Assembly: GCA_037178675.1 (NCBI GenBank)
Contig: JAYMGJ010000187.1
Location: forward strand, 1 to 64,000
Length of the DNA stretch: 64,000 nt
Reading direction: 5' to 3'
DNA from: Scleroderma bovista
Lineage: Eukaryota > Basidiomycota > Agaricomycetes > Boletales > Sclerodermataceae
This document shows positions 45,012 to 55,859 of the stretch, in pieces. The notes beneath the pieces were generated by a model. That model did not search any database, was not told the DNA's origin, and saw only the letters and a list, made by a program, of their open reading frames with translations. The position numbers and the translations under genes are program-made. Within the stretch, counting starts at the first letter, position 1, and the number at the start of each line of letters is the position of its first letter.

Positions 45012-45122
45012 AGTATCAGCAGTGGTTCAGGGGACACACGCGAGTGGCAAGTTTGAGTCTCAGAGATCGATCCCATCATAATTGATGCATGAGGTACAAA
45101 ATGTACAAAGCTACACGTAAAA

Positions 45123-48100
45123 CTAGTATGATAGCGCAAAGTAAAACTGTTTTGACCAGTATTTATTCAGCCAGAATTCACTGGAGGCCTCATAGCTATT
45201 TTCACGCATCAAACGAGGGTGAGCTTCCTTCCTGAAGTTGGGAATTAAGTGGGTGGGAGATCGAACCTGAGTAATGGGAACCACCTCTCCGATCCTGCTT
45301 CTATCAGCCCTGACCGCACATCGTAACATGTGCATGCCTGTCCTTGGGTGAACATTGCTTACGGTTCCCTGTTGAGGAACAATGTTGAAGTGCTGGACGT
45401 AAGCTAGAAAATGTTCAGATGAGAGGGGATGAAAAATCATTCGTAACTGAATGATGGAATGGCCTGATAGATCAATCAGCCTGATAGTAGGTGCTACTAT
45501 GCCAAGGGGACATACCATTGAGACCACATCGTGGCCAGTCGCTCCACGGCTCTGCATTTATCACAGCTGCATCGTACAGACCATAAGGGCAGGATGTAGA
45601 AGGAGGGATGGCACAGAGTGTCTGTGGGGCATCAGGAACCTTGTTATCATGATATTGCATTTGTTGAACGTGAATTTTGTGCCATATTTGAATGCGGTCA
45701 AAAGGCAATACACAATCTCCCCCCTCATTTCTGGCTCCTGACGTAGGATGAGATGCTCCGTTCTCCAAATGACAGAAAAACTCGAGTAAGGCTTGGCAGA
45801 GACCCGGGATCTTAAACATATCAGCCACATCATCAATATTGAGGCAAAGCAAAGGCTTGGAAGCCAGATGAAAGGCAGTTGTATCATTTGAGAATGTACA
45901 AAATGGTTTGATGGCTGTGGGGATACAGCCCCATTGAAGCACGTCAGCTATTGCGAAGTAATTGCTGACAGGGAGAAATGCTGCCAAGTGGTCTGCAAAG
46001 GATGAATCTTCTGAATCTGGTTCATGCCTGTCATCTGTCCCCAATGGAAGTTCATCTTTGTCGTCCTTGCCATGGTTTACTTCACTGGCTTGGGAATGTA
46101 AGTGTGTGGCAAGATCAAACCGAAAGCATTTCTCTGAATGATCAAGATAGCGTGCAATCTGACTGTAATAGTTCTGATTGTTTCTAGCATGAGCAGGAAC
46201 CTTGATTTCCTGGATGTGTGCATGCTCAGTAATATCAGCAGACCACTGTATAACCGCTCCAGAATCACGTATGCTTGGGATGACGCTCTGGAGTAACTCC
46301 AGCTTGGGAATAGTCCAAGAGTCCTTCCAAGCACCTGTGCGCATGATAGCGTCCTTGTGATCGTGGAATTCCTGCAACGACTTTGCAAGGTTGGCAAGAG
46401 AATGATCTGTAAAAGAGGGCGCTTGGGCTAGATACCGGAAGTCAAGGAGTGCGCAGATAGCAATGAGGAATCGGCATGGAACCAAGCCAGCGATGACACC
46501 AATGATATATTGTTGGACGGCGCGGTGATCACGGCCAGTAACCTGCTTGAGTTTTGAAATACCCTCTGTAAATGCTCAGTAGCCTACAATGGTTTGAAGC
46601 ACTGAAAAATGAAAGTCCACCTCGGAGGCACCAGCACAATGGATGCACCACTTCATGTCATAGTCCCAGAATAATTGGTGGAAATGATGGAGGAACTCAG
46701 GGGTGATGAATTGAGATGGATCCGATAGTGGATACATTTTCCAGAACGGCTCAATAACACCGTTCAAACAGAGTCACTTGATGATCTTCAAAAAGTCCTT
46801 GTAGTCAGATGGAGAGCATTCTGCACAAGCAATTTCAATTGCCGCCAGTGTAATAGTGCTCATGCGCGCAGGGTGGCGGAATGGGTCGCTGAATTCCTTT
46901 GACATTGCTGTGGTGACTGGAGATGTCTTCGGACTTGTTGCAGCAAGAAGACTTTCCTCAGGTGTATCAGCTATCCAGGAAGCTAATGGAGTGAAGCAGT
47001 ATCTTAAGTTACCAACCAGGTCACTCATCATGACTCCAACAGCTGCAGCTATCTTTAGGGGGGATAGCAGTTTATTCAGGACTTGGTGAGTGAGCTGGTC
47101 TTGCAGCAGACTGTGAACACGAGTGTTCTTGTGAAGAAATTTGGTGATAGGAAGGAGAGCAAGAAGGAGGTATCCATGGAGTGAAGTTTTGCTGCGAATG
47201 CTCGCATCAATATTTGTGAGGCTTATGAGAACTGGGTGGGCCATGTGATTCCCGGTAATGACTGAGATATTTGTCTTGTCCAATGAGAGGATAACACCCA
47301 AAGTCGTGGCACCAGTGGGGAGTACATCCTGCAAGTCCAGTTAGTATCGCAAATCTCCAGAAGAGAAACTTACCTGAATTTTCCAGGCCCTATCGCCACT
47401 CAGTCACTCATCGTAGATTCGGCAAGTTTTAGCGGCAGACGTCCAAACTTTCCATGGGACAAAGGATATGTGCAGTGTGAGGAGCGGGTTACTGAGAAGA
47501 GTTTGGAGGCAGTCGAGCGGATTGCGGTGGAATAGACGGACTGGATTTTTTGTATGAACCTCGGTCTCTATGGTTTCACAAACCCAAGTAGGCCAGGAGG
47601 GAGAGTCTCTGCTAGAGCACAGAGCTGTTTTCCAGTATGAAAGGAGAGAGGGATTCGTTTGATCTGGAATTAAGTAAATAGATCAGAAGAGGGAGTTAGG
47701 AATAGAACAGATGGACTTACAATATCGAGCGATAGCAATGAATCGATTGCCCTTAAGCTCAGCCTTGAACGCAGAAGCCAAGAAGCAAATTGCCACTCTT
47801 CGCGTGAAGCAAAGGGGAAATAAAGATTTATCGACCTCTCTTCGGCGTATCGATCCATCTGGAAAGCATCCATAAAGGTCTTCCCCCCTGGATACACTTT
47901 GCTGCATCCCTCGTAAGTCTCAGTGAACTTGTCCAATGGATCGCCAGCAACTCCGAATTCGCCCGAGTGACTATGGTGGTTATCATCCTGGTTACCAGGA
48001 GGCGTCCAACGACCTTCAGGGAAGTCGGTTTCGGTTTCGGGTATCACTCCAGATTCATCTACCATAAAGCGATTTTGATCGGGTTCGAAGAGTTGGTGGA

Positions 48101-48263
48101 GTGGATGAGTGTGTTCTTCCTCATGCCAGAGTGCACGGCATAAAGATATTGGCTGGTTCATATGTTGAAGAACATTTGTCTCGGAACAAAATTTCTTTCC
48201 GCATCTGGGACAGCTGATAGTCTTGGCTTTTCCGCGATTGGTTTTGGCTTTGGGCATAGTCAA
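45123..48263 (-). pseudogene. Inner Plavaka transposase (decayed)
   Basis: It starts at 48263 with a C2H2 finger (CPRCGKKFCSETNVLQHMNQ), then NLYFPFASREEWQFASWLL. After an intron come LFHRNPLDCLQTLLSNP and IYDE*LSGDRAWKIQ, then TGATTLGVILSLDKTNISVI, RYCFTPLASWIADTPEESLL, FWDYDMKWCIHCAGASEVDF, YIIGVIAGLVPCRFLIAICA, VIQWSADITEHAHIQEI and NYYSQIARYLDHSEKC. The last exon (about 45557-45123) ends with EFWLNKYWSKQFYFALSY. Breaks: a small frameshift near 47570, TGA in YDE*LSG (near 47410), TGA 46774-46776 and TGA 46576-46578, each one C-to-T or G-to-A step from Trp or Arg. It is the only transposase gene in the 12.8-kb unit, so it or an active relative probably moved the unit. Confidence 0.85.
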
Positions 48264-48379
48264 CAGCTTGTCGTGGATGGCAAGGATGGCAAGGATGGTA
48301 CAGTTGTACCCAAGCTCGCGAAGATTGACACCCGTTTGAGCACCCCACAGGTACAGTGTATATTGTGGTAAATTTTATT

Positions 48380-49610
48380 TATTGTTAGTAACTACTAACT
48401 ACTACATGGACGGTGATAACTACTTGCATGGGTTATCATCGCTGTCGTCATCGTGCTGGGGCTGTCATCATCCCAGTGCTGGTGGTGACGGTAGAGTCAT
48501 TGTTGCTGTTGTTCTGGTGCTGGTAAGTGCTGGTCCTCGTCCTCGTCATTGCCGTTTCCGGCGTCGCTATCAACATCATCGTGTTGGGGTGGATCGTCGC
48601 CGTTGTCCTGGTGGTGGCAATGGTCACGTTGTTGATGCTGGTGGTGATCGCCAACCAACGTCACTGGCTGTCGTCATCGTGCTGGGGTGTGGTGGTCATT
48701 GGCGCAGTTGTCTTGATATTGCCGATGGTACTGGTAGTGATCGCCATCGGCAGCGATCAAGTACTGTTCGAGGCTAGTGAGTGGTAGGGGACTTTCGAGC
48801 AGCTGATTGAACAGCTCGTATCGGTGACCTAGAGATCGCTGGAAAATATTAGAGGCTCAATATGCATCTGGACTGGGGGATGCAGACTTACGCTGAGCTG
48901 ATGTCGATACACTGGGCATAGTGGGCAGCGCGCGAGTGATGTGAGTGGTGGTAAGGAACGTGGTGGCGATGGCGGTGGTGGTAAGGACTTACGGGATGAT
49001 TGTGAACACCGTCAGTGGGGTCGGCATCGCTGTGTTGGTCTGTCCTGGTGATGCTGGCAGGTCGTTGTCATTGTCCTGCTAAGGATGAAGTGCTTGTATT
49101 TAGTTGTCATCAGAATTTGAAGAACACATCACACCTGTGCCCGGATCGGCATTGAAGACGCCAATGCAGTGTGTGCTGTGGAGTGTGCCAGTGGAAGTCC
49201 AAAGAAGACGTATCGAGAGCCGCTGGAGGGACTGATGTCAAAGAGAGGAAGTGCAGGGTTCGGAAGATTACTTACCTTCCAGCTTCGTCTGTCGCTCAGG
49301 AGTCTGGTGGTGCACGATCTGCATAGGTTGGGCTGGGCCAAGTGATAGCTCGGCTAGGGCGAGGTGGAGCCACTGGGAGGGCGGGATACCTGCTCGCCAG
49401 GAAGTCGTACACCGTCCAGGGTATCAGGGAGTGGTAGGTGGGTGCAAAGAGAGAGACGGAGGGCAGGTGATTCAGTCATGGACCCTCGTAAAAGTATGTG
49501 CGGGTGGATCGAGAACAAGAGAGGCAGTGCAGCACTCGCTATGACTTGCTGCTGGGGAGTTCTGGCACCTTCACTATGTATGTCTGGCAATAATCTTATG
49601 TAATCTGTCG
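48380..49610. other. No supported gene; GT/CT-rich short repeats
   Basis: Between 48430 and 48780 the words CTGTCGTCATCGTGCTGGGG, GGTGGTGATCGCC and GTTGTTGATGCTGGTGGTG recur, giving long but low-complexity open frames on both strands. From 48.8 to 49.6 kb frames such as 49251-49544 lack domains or splice support. This is probably the 5' flank of the inner transposase and a degenerate minisatellite. Confidence 0.5.
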
Positions 49611-49619
49611 TCTCTCACT

Positions 49620-50683
49620 GATCTACTCTCAGTATCATTGGAAACAGTGTTGCATTCGCGAGCACACCGTACAAATACAAAATTTGACTATGACGTTCGA
49701 TGTGGCTTCAAAAATTGTACGTAGCATTCCTTTCTTTCCTGCATCCGTGGGACGTTAAAGATTTACGTGAAGGTTCACGGCTCCGCAGCTGTGCTGAGCA
49801 CCATTCCAGTTTCCGTTCATGCCTACTAGTAACCCCGTCTCGGTGAGCATGCCAACTTTCAAGCGCTAGATCCCCCTTACAAACATCATGTGCTACATAT
49901 CCTGTGCGAGATCGGGTGAGATTCATTTGGCATTCATTTTGCGAACCGAAGAGAGTGAATAAGGTGAGTGATTTATCTGTCCTCCTTGAATCAAGTGATG
50001 CCCTTGTTGACCCAGCAGTACCACCAGGTAGTGATATGTATGATACAGCACACAAATATCCAAATCGCCCGGAACCCAAGTACGCGTTTTGGCAGCCAAA
50101 AGTATGTCGAGAGCTAACGAGTCGGACATCACAGTGCCACACGTCATGGAAAAGGCAGGTGACTGGCATGCATGCGATGGGTCAGATATCCACGTGCCAA
50201 GGAGCTGATTGAGAGTGTCATGCCAACCGACCTTGGGTTTGATGAAATTCTTTTTGACATCATACTGGAATATGGTATGTGGCTGTTGACTTTTCCAGCT
50301 CTGTGCATATGTCCTCATGGGTAACCTGCCATTCTCCCATCGCCAGATTCTCACCTCCCTTCCACCAAATGATCAGCTGGTTTGCTGGGCCTTGCAGTAT
50401 CCATGTCTGGCGCTTACTTGTAAGTCTTGTTTTGAAATCTATTCATGGAATCTTGTGAAGCCAAATGAGTAGCTCCGAGCCGCTGGCGTATTGCAATGGC
50501 ATTGTACTTGCTCTCTACAAAGATAGAATTCGGACTCAAACACGTTGCGATGCAATGCCAAAACCTGGGCCGCATAAGTTTGGGGTATGAAAGCAGAGTT
50601 GAAGAGTGCTCTATGCAACTTCTAAAAAGATGGTCAAGGATGTACTCCTAATAGAATAGCTAGCAATTCGCTGAGTAGTATAG
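49620..50683. other. Unassigned region, possible small split gene
   Basis: Open frames exist on both strands (for example 49904-50212 plus, 49708-50169 minus) without domains. A segment near 50222-50420 could be two short exons (PTDLGFDEILFDIILEY, intron, ILTSLPPNDQLVCWALQYPC) on the plus strand, but the evidence is weak. Nothing firm. Confidence 0.3.
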
Positions 50684-51456
50684 TTGTGCGAATTTACACT
50701 TGACTACATAATCGCTTACTGCCCAGTGCCCACATATCTCACCTACCCACTAGACTCGATGACGGCTACTCGGGCAAATCTACTTGACACTAGCATTCCA
50801 GGTGCTAAGGCCAGTAGTCAACCGTTTTTCTGTAACAAGCAATCGGACACCATCTTTCACCTGTCTCCATCTGCCCAGCTTCATGAAAACACCATCTCTC
50901 CCATTCATGCCAACATAAATCCGGAGGACGACCGTCTTGGCTTTGTCGAGTGTGGCAGTGGGTTATCAGACAACGTATCCGAAAATCAAAGTCGTCAGGT
51001 GAGTTTTCACTCGGCGGCAAGAGCTTATAATTTCACTGATTACTCTTATACATAGTTTGATGACGTGCACCCTCATGCAGTTCCTACTCCCAGTAGCACC
51101 ATTGAAGCCTACCTTCTACTCGAAGCTGCTCGTGCTGATCGGCAAGTGTGGCTCACCCGACAAAATCTCGTCCATCAGATTATCCGCCGCAATACACTTA
51201 CACTTCAATATAACCGCGTCATGTTGGAGAAAGCTCAAGACGAGCTATGCTCTGCCGATCGCTTTGTGGGGCATGTTCGTGCTACAATCAGACAGAGTGG
51301 TGTTACGACAGCCTGTGAATATGCAATGCGAGAAGATTACTCGTCTGCTGCAATTTCAGGTGAGCCTCACCTGGGCCAGTCATTTTCCATTTGTTTGATT
51401 CAAATTCGTTGCCAGGCTCACCTCAATCAGTGCTACTTGATGTGATGTTAGATTAG
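50684..51456 (+). CDS. Coiled-coil protein of unknown function, three exons, intact
   Basis: Exons 50684-50998, 51056-51359 and 51416-51456 join across GT-AG introns of 57 and 56 bp with matching phases (0 and 1), giving 219 codons. An in-frame alternative start is ATG 50759 (MTATRANLLDTSIPG), which I consider more likely to be the true N-terminus. Exon 2 is helical and probably coiled coil (LLEAARADRQVWLTRQ, LEKAQDELCSADRFVGHV). No family is firmly recognised. It lies about 200 bp from the right end of the 12.8-kb transposon, opposite in direction to the other cargo genes. The open, phase-matched structure contrasts with the dead transposase nearby. Confidence 0.6.
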
Positions 51457-51653
51457 TGCTACTATATGTTCTTATTGTCTTACTAGTACTCTGTGCCAAT
51501 CTGTGAAATTTCGAGACCCAGTCATGACAGACTGCAACAGACTGCAACAGCAACAGACTGACAGCCTGTGCGAGCCTGGGATATTACTGGATGTTGTTGG
51601 CAGTCTGTCACTATTTGTCATCTTGGCTAATTGAAAGGGCTGTTTTGCTGATG

Positions 51654-53393
51654 TTGGCAGTAGTGAAGTCGAAGGTAGACCCCTCTGACATTAAGGCTTA
51701 CCTTCATGAGGCACAATAATTTTGCCTCAATGGTGTTCACAAACCATTTTGGAGAAATGCTGCTTTGTGCTGCCCCAGTATTTTTCTTACCCTGGAGATC
51801 CTCCACTATCTACATAAATTCTTTTGGGACCATGATGTGAAGTGGTGCTTGCAAATTGTCAGCGATGCTGAAATTGACTTTAGGCTCTCTGTATTACAAC
51901 CCACAGCCGGCTTTCGCCACTTCAAGGGTGAAATTTCTAAATTGGAACAGGTCACTGGTCGTGTACACTGCGATGTTCAGCGTTACATTGTTGGTATCAT
52001 TGCAGGAGCAGCACCTCGCAAAATTTTATATGCCATTTGCGCACTCATGGACTTCTGTTATCGAGTACAATCCTATCTTATCGACAATGATGATCTGCAG
52101 CAGATATCTGCTGCACTGGATGAGTTTCACAGACATAAGTAAGCTGTCCTCAACTTTGGCACACATTGGGGCAAGGGAAGCAGAATCATCGACAACTGGT
52201 ACATACCCAAACTTGAGCTCATGCAAAGCTTTGTGCCTAGCATCAGGAACATCAGAGTTTCCATCCAGTGGACCGCTGACATGACAGAGCATGCCCATGT
52301 CACAGAGATCAAGACACCTGCAAAGGCCAGTAATAATCATAACTATGACCCTTAGATATGCTGGTATCTTGACTGCTCCGAAAAGTGCAGGATGTTTGAG
52401 CTCGCTACATCACTCATGGAATCCAACACAGCTTCCCATGGTATTATGCAAGGGGGACTCACAGCTGAGGAGTCTGACTTGGATGGCGATGAAGACACCA
52501 CTTGTATCAAGGGGGTTGGGCTTGCGCAACCTATCACTAATTACTTCTCTATTGCTACTTCTCTCACGTCCAAACACCCAGGATCCATTCCCCCTCCCCT
52601 TCAGAGCTTTACAGCAAATGGAACTGCAATCAATCTCTCATACAACCTATCCTTACGATGTACCAACATCGATGATGTTGCAGAGAAATTTGGCCTCCCT
52701 GACCTTCGTGTTGCCCTTGCACACTACCTTCACTGTGAGCAAACTTATGGTTCAAGTTACTCTCATCCTATCGGTGGCCACCATCATGGAACAAGCTATC
52801 CTGCTCTGCCATTTACAGAAGTCCAGGTTTGGTTTAAAGTACACCTACAGAACACAGCAGTACACAATGCGGCAGAAGTACTCCCAGCACAGACTCTTCA
52901 TTGCTCCCCTCCCTGCGACACCTGGACAATTGGTCGTTATGATGCAGCCATTTTCAATGCTGTTAATAGTGCTGCATGGCCAGCGGATGGCCTAAAAGGT
53001 ATGTAAAAGAACCCCTCCCTTATGTTAATCCACTAAGTATTTATTTGCAGGACATGTGTTGGCCAGATTTGTCTCATCATGTGCCCCCTTGGTAAGAAAG
53101 GAGCCAAGTGGCCCTGGACAGACCATTTCCTGGTGTACATCCAACATTTTGATGTAGCAGGAGAGGATTCTATGCAAATGCAGATACTCAGGTGAGCGAA
53201 GCGATCAAACGGTGAGCACCTTGGCGAAGTCATTCCTCTGAACCAAATTCGAGCATTTGCACACCTCATCCCTCATTTCGGAGCTGATGCAGATAATCGT
53301 TTGACAGCATTCAACTCTTTGGAATATTCCACGGAATTCTATCTGAATAAATACTTTGACAAGAATACATACACTGCACTTAGCCCATTGTAG
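51654..53393 (+). pseudogene. Outer Plavaka transposase, 3' half
   Basis: It resumes with AVVKSKVDPSDIKAYLHEA, then NGVHKPFWRNAA, FWDHDVKWCLQIVSDAEIDF, YIVGIIAGAAPRKILYAICA, NWYIPKLELMQSFVPSIR, IQWTADMTEHAHVTEIKTPA and PITNYFSIATS to LPFTEVQVWFKVHLQN. After an intron it ends with STEFYLNKYFDKNTYTAL and stop 53391-53393. There are several stops and frame changes, for example TAA in EAQ*FCL where CAA is expected. These blocks continue those of 37495-38833 in family order, so the two pieces are one gene split by the 12.8-kb insertion. Confidence 0.85.
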
Positions 53394-53476
53394 TCTAGTA
53401 TTACCAATTGTAAATGACATCAGGTACAAGCGAATATGGGAACAACTGCACATGTTTTATCATTTCTGCTTAACAA

Positions 53477-54510
53477 ATGGCACCACGACAGGCTAAAGGG
53501 TGCACAAAGTATTCAACAATTGACACTGCGGTCAAACTTATGGGCTCTCTCCCTCCTCCAAGAGAAGGGTGCACTGTCGAAACAATGGACAAATTCACAG
53601 CTTCAGAACTCAGAAACGCTATCATCGACAAAGCTATGCCTAAAAATCCTGCGTTATCTGAGAGGCCTTAGCTTTGTTTTAGATGTCATTTTTTTGTTGA
53701 CCAAGGAATTGCTAAACCTTTCAAGTGCAATCACCGACTCTCTGACCATCCCTCTGGAAACAATCCATCCCTATGTTCGTGATATCTCCCTGGCTTTCAG
53801 ATGTGATGGTCTATCAGAGACCAGTCTTGTCAAGCTCTACAATAGTACTACCAAGTCCTGAAATTGGATTCTCCCGGGGTTTGGATCTACCCCCTCCCCT
53901 AACTCAGCCCCTGTACACTTGACTATCACAGAGATGCCTACCTCTGAGAAACAGGTGATCTTGTTTTGTTTAATCGTTTACAGATGGCCAACTGGAGCAA
54001 GATGCATATGCCCAGTTCTACAGGTGTTAATCGGATGCCGGACCTAGTTCTGGTGGACGATACAATAAAATGTCTTGACAAAGTTTCCTGGCGAAGTCCC
54101 AAAGTCATTGCCAAATATTCCAAGGAGTCCTATCACCCACGATCCTGCCTTGGCAAGACCATGGACACAAAGGCATGGCTAGTCCTTGTTGATCAGCCCT
54201 GGCGACGCTTTGTCTTGGGGCTCTCTCTTGTGAATTTGGAGCTACGAGTTCACTTCTACGACCACTCTGGTGGAGTCACCACCCCCCCATTCAATATTCA
54301 TACATGGCCTTCTGCACTTATCTATATTCTCTGTACTGTGTCGTTTGGCTGCCACTTGGCGGTAGGCTTCGACCTTACCATGGCAATATTTCCTGCACCT
54401 CTGTGGAACCGTGAACTCTATGTGCTCTACACAAAACCCCGTCACAATACTGAAGGGCCACTGATAAATGCTCGCAAACCAGGTGTTTGGTGTGGAGGAG
54501 GAAAGTGGTG
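53477..54510 (+). pseudogene. FunK1-type kinase fragment (N-terminal region)
   Basis: It starts 84 bp after the outer Plavaka stop, same strand, with MAPRQAKGCTKYSTIDTAVK. After degenerate sequence it continues at 53984 with MPDLVLVDDTIK, WRSPKVIAKYSKESYHPR, LGKTMDTKAWLVLVDQPWRR, LRVHFYDHSGGVTTPPFNIH and VGFDLTM. The order PDLVLV, W-x-V, TKA-LV-x-RRF, FYDHSGG-x-IH, GFD matches the N-terminal half of FunK1 proteins and of the kinase at 41519-45011 (PDLVLV, TFFDRGGSLSTSTIDI, LGFDESI). No catalytic loop follows; the kinase domain is missing or diverged beyond recognition. Confidence 0.6.
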
Positions 54511-55859
54511 AAGATATGGAGGATGAAGGCATGGTTCCAAGAAAGCCTGTCAAAGGTAAAAGATGGCCACAGTTTAACCTCCCAACAGATGCAGATGATG
54601 TGCCCTACATTCCAGTCATCCTGAATATGAACACCCAGGACAAAAAGGATGTATTACATGCATTCATTAGTTTTCATTATGGTATGTAAAAATATTCTAT
54701 GAATCAAATGCTAAAAGGCTTGTGGTCGGATGGCACATATATATCAGGCAGGTATTGGCCTGCCAATGTCACATTCAAGGAACCCTCCAGGCTTACCAAC
54801 AAAGAGGCCACAGAAATATTGGAGTGGTGGTGAGACAGGCAAGTGAGTGATCCCGCAAATACATTCAAGGTCAAGAGGTGGTTAGAGTCTGATGGATTGC
54901 TACAAGCCGCAGTTTTGAGTGCCAACTACAAGAGTATGGCAAAGAGAACAGGAACAAAGCCCACACAAGGTAAATATCATTTTATTAAATTGGCAACCAC
55001 TGAGAGGCATTGATAGATGTATCATATAATGAGGAGGACATAGAGGACATTCAGCCCCCTGTGCATCTGCATGGAAATGCTGTGGGTCCTTCTAGGGCTG
55101 GAGCAGAATCAAGGCACATCTGCAGTTGACATGATTTGCAAGGTAATTACATCTATTCATTCATTGGTATATTGTTGATGTCTTGCAGCAGATGCTGAGA
55201 GGAGCCACAATAAAAGGTCGAAACAGACACATGCTGGAAATGATTCAGAGGGTAAGTATGATTACTGTATGAACATACACTGATATATTTTCAAAGATTC
55301 CAGTTCGGATCAGACTTATGGTGACTCCTCAACCAGTCACAATATTAAAGTGGGCCCACCAAATGCATCATATTCCATGTGTGCTGGATCAGCAACAGGC
55401 AATGCAGCAAAGGAAAGATACAGGTGGGATATTTATTATCAATGGCAATGAAATGAACAAAAAATAGCAGGCCATGGGCATCCTATGACCACAGGTACTG
55501 CAGTGGGTGTCAAACCCAAGCTGCAGGTAAAGACAACAGGTGAGAGTGTCCTTATGGACCCCCACATACAACTAAATGTATGTGGATAATATTGATATGC
55601 AGACAAGAAAAAAGCAGTTGCAGATAAGAATAATCTGGCACATGCAATTGCAACCATGGCTGACAACCCACCTGTCACTCAGAAGACCAAAGGTAAAGGT
55701 GGTCCAATGATGTCACACCAGCAGTTATTACAATGTTTATGATACATTTATTTAGGTAAACAGAGTGCAATCACAGGGAAGAGTACTGTCAGGACTGGTT
55801 CTCCTCAACAATCTTACTAGAAGGTCTAGGGTTGCAGGGGACTAATGAGGAGGTAAGTT

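Larger units (their letters stand above)
38834..51653. mobile_element. 12.8-kb cargo-bearing transposon inserted in the outer Plavaka gene
   Basis: The left end starts CATCAGCAAAC; the right end read in reverse starts CATCAGCAAAAC. The flanks share TT (38832-38833 and 51654-51655). Removing the insert and one TT joins ACC CTG GCC CAG to TTG GCA GTA GTG AAG, restoring TTLAQLAVVKSKVDP, the expected family sequence. Both subterminal regions carry CCAATCTGTGAAA. Contents: DUF6532-like gene, FunK1 kinase and Plavaka transposase on the minus strand, and a coiled-coil gene on the plus strand. The inverted repeats are short (10 bp perfect) and the duplication only 2 bp, so the boundary rests mainly on the repaired reading frame. 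Confidence 0.8.

Noticed and set aside
48382..48787. Hydrophobic Val/Leu-rich frame that looks like membrane segments.
   Set aside because: The DNA is a low-complexity GT-rich repeat open in several frames; the hydrophobicity is a composition effect.
49708..50169. Minus-strand 153-codon frame with several Cys and Arg.
   Set aside because: No domain, no splice support and an equally good overlapping frame on the other strand.
37495..53393. Reading the 12.8-kb gap in the outer Plavaka gene as a giant intron.
   Set aside because: The boundaries are CA...TG rather than GT...AG, the ends are inverted repeats, and the interval holds complete genes on the opposite strand.
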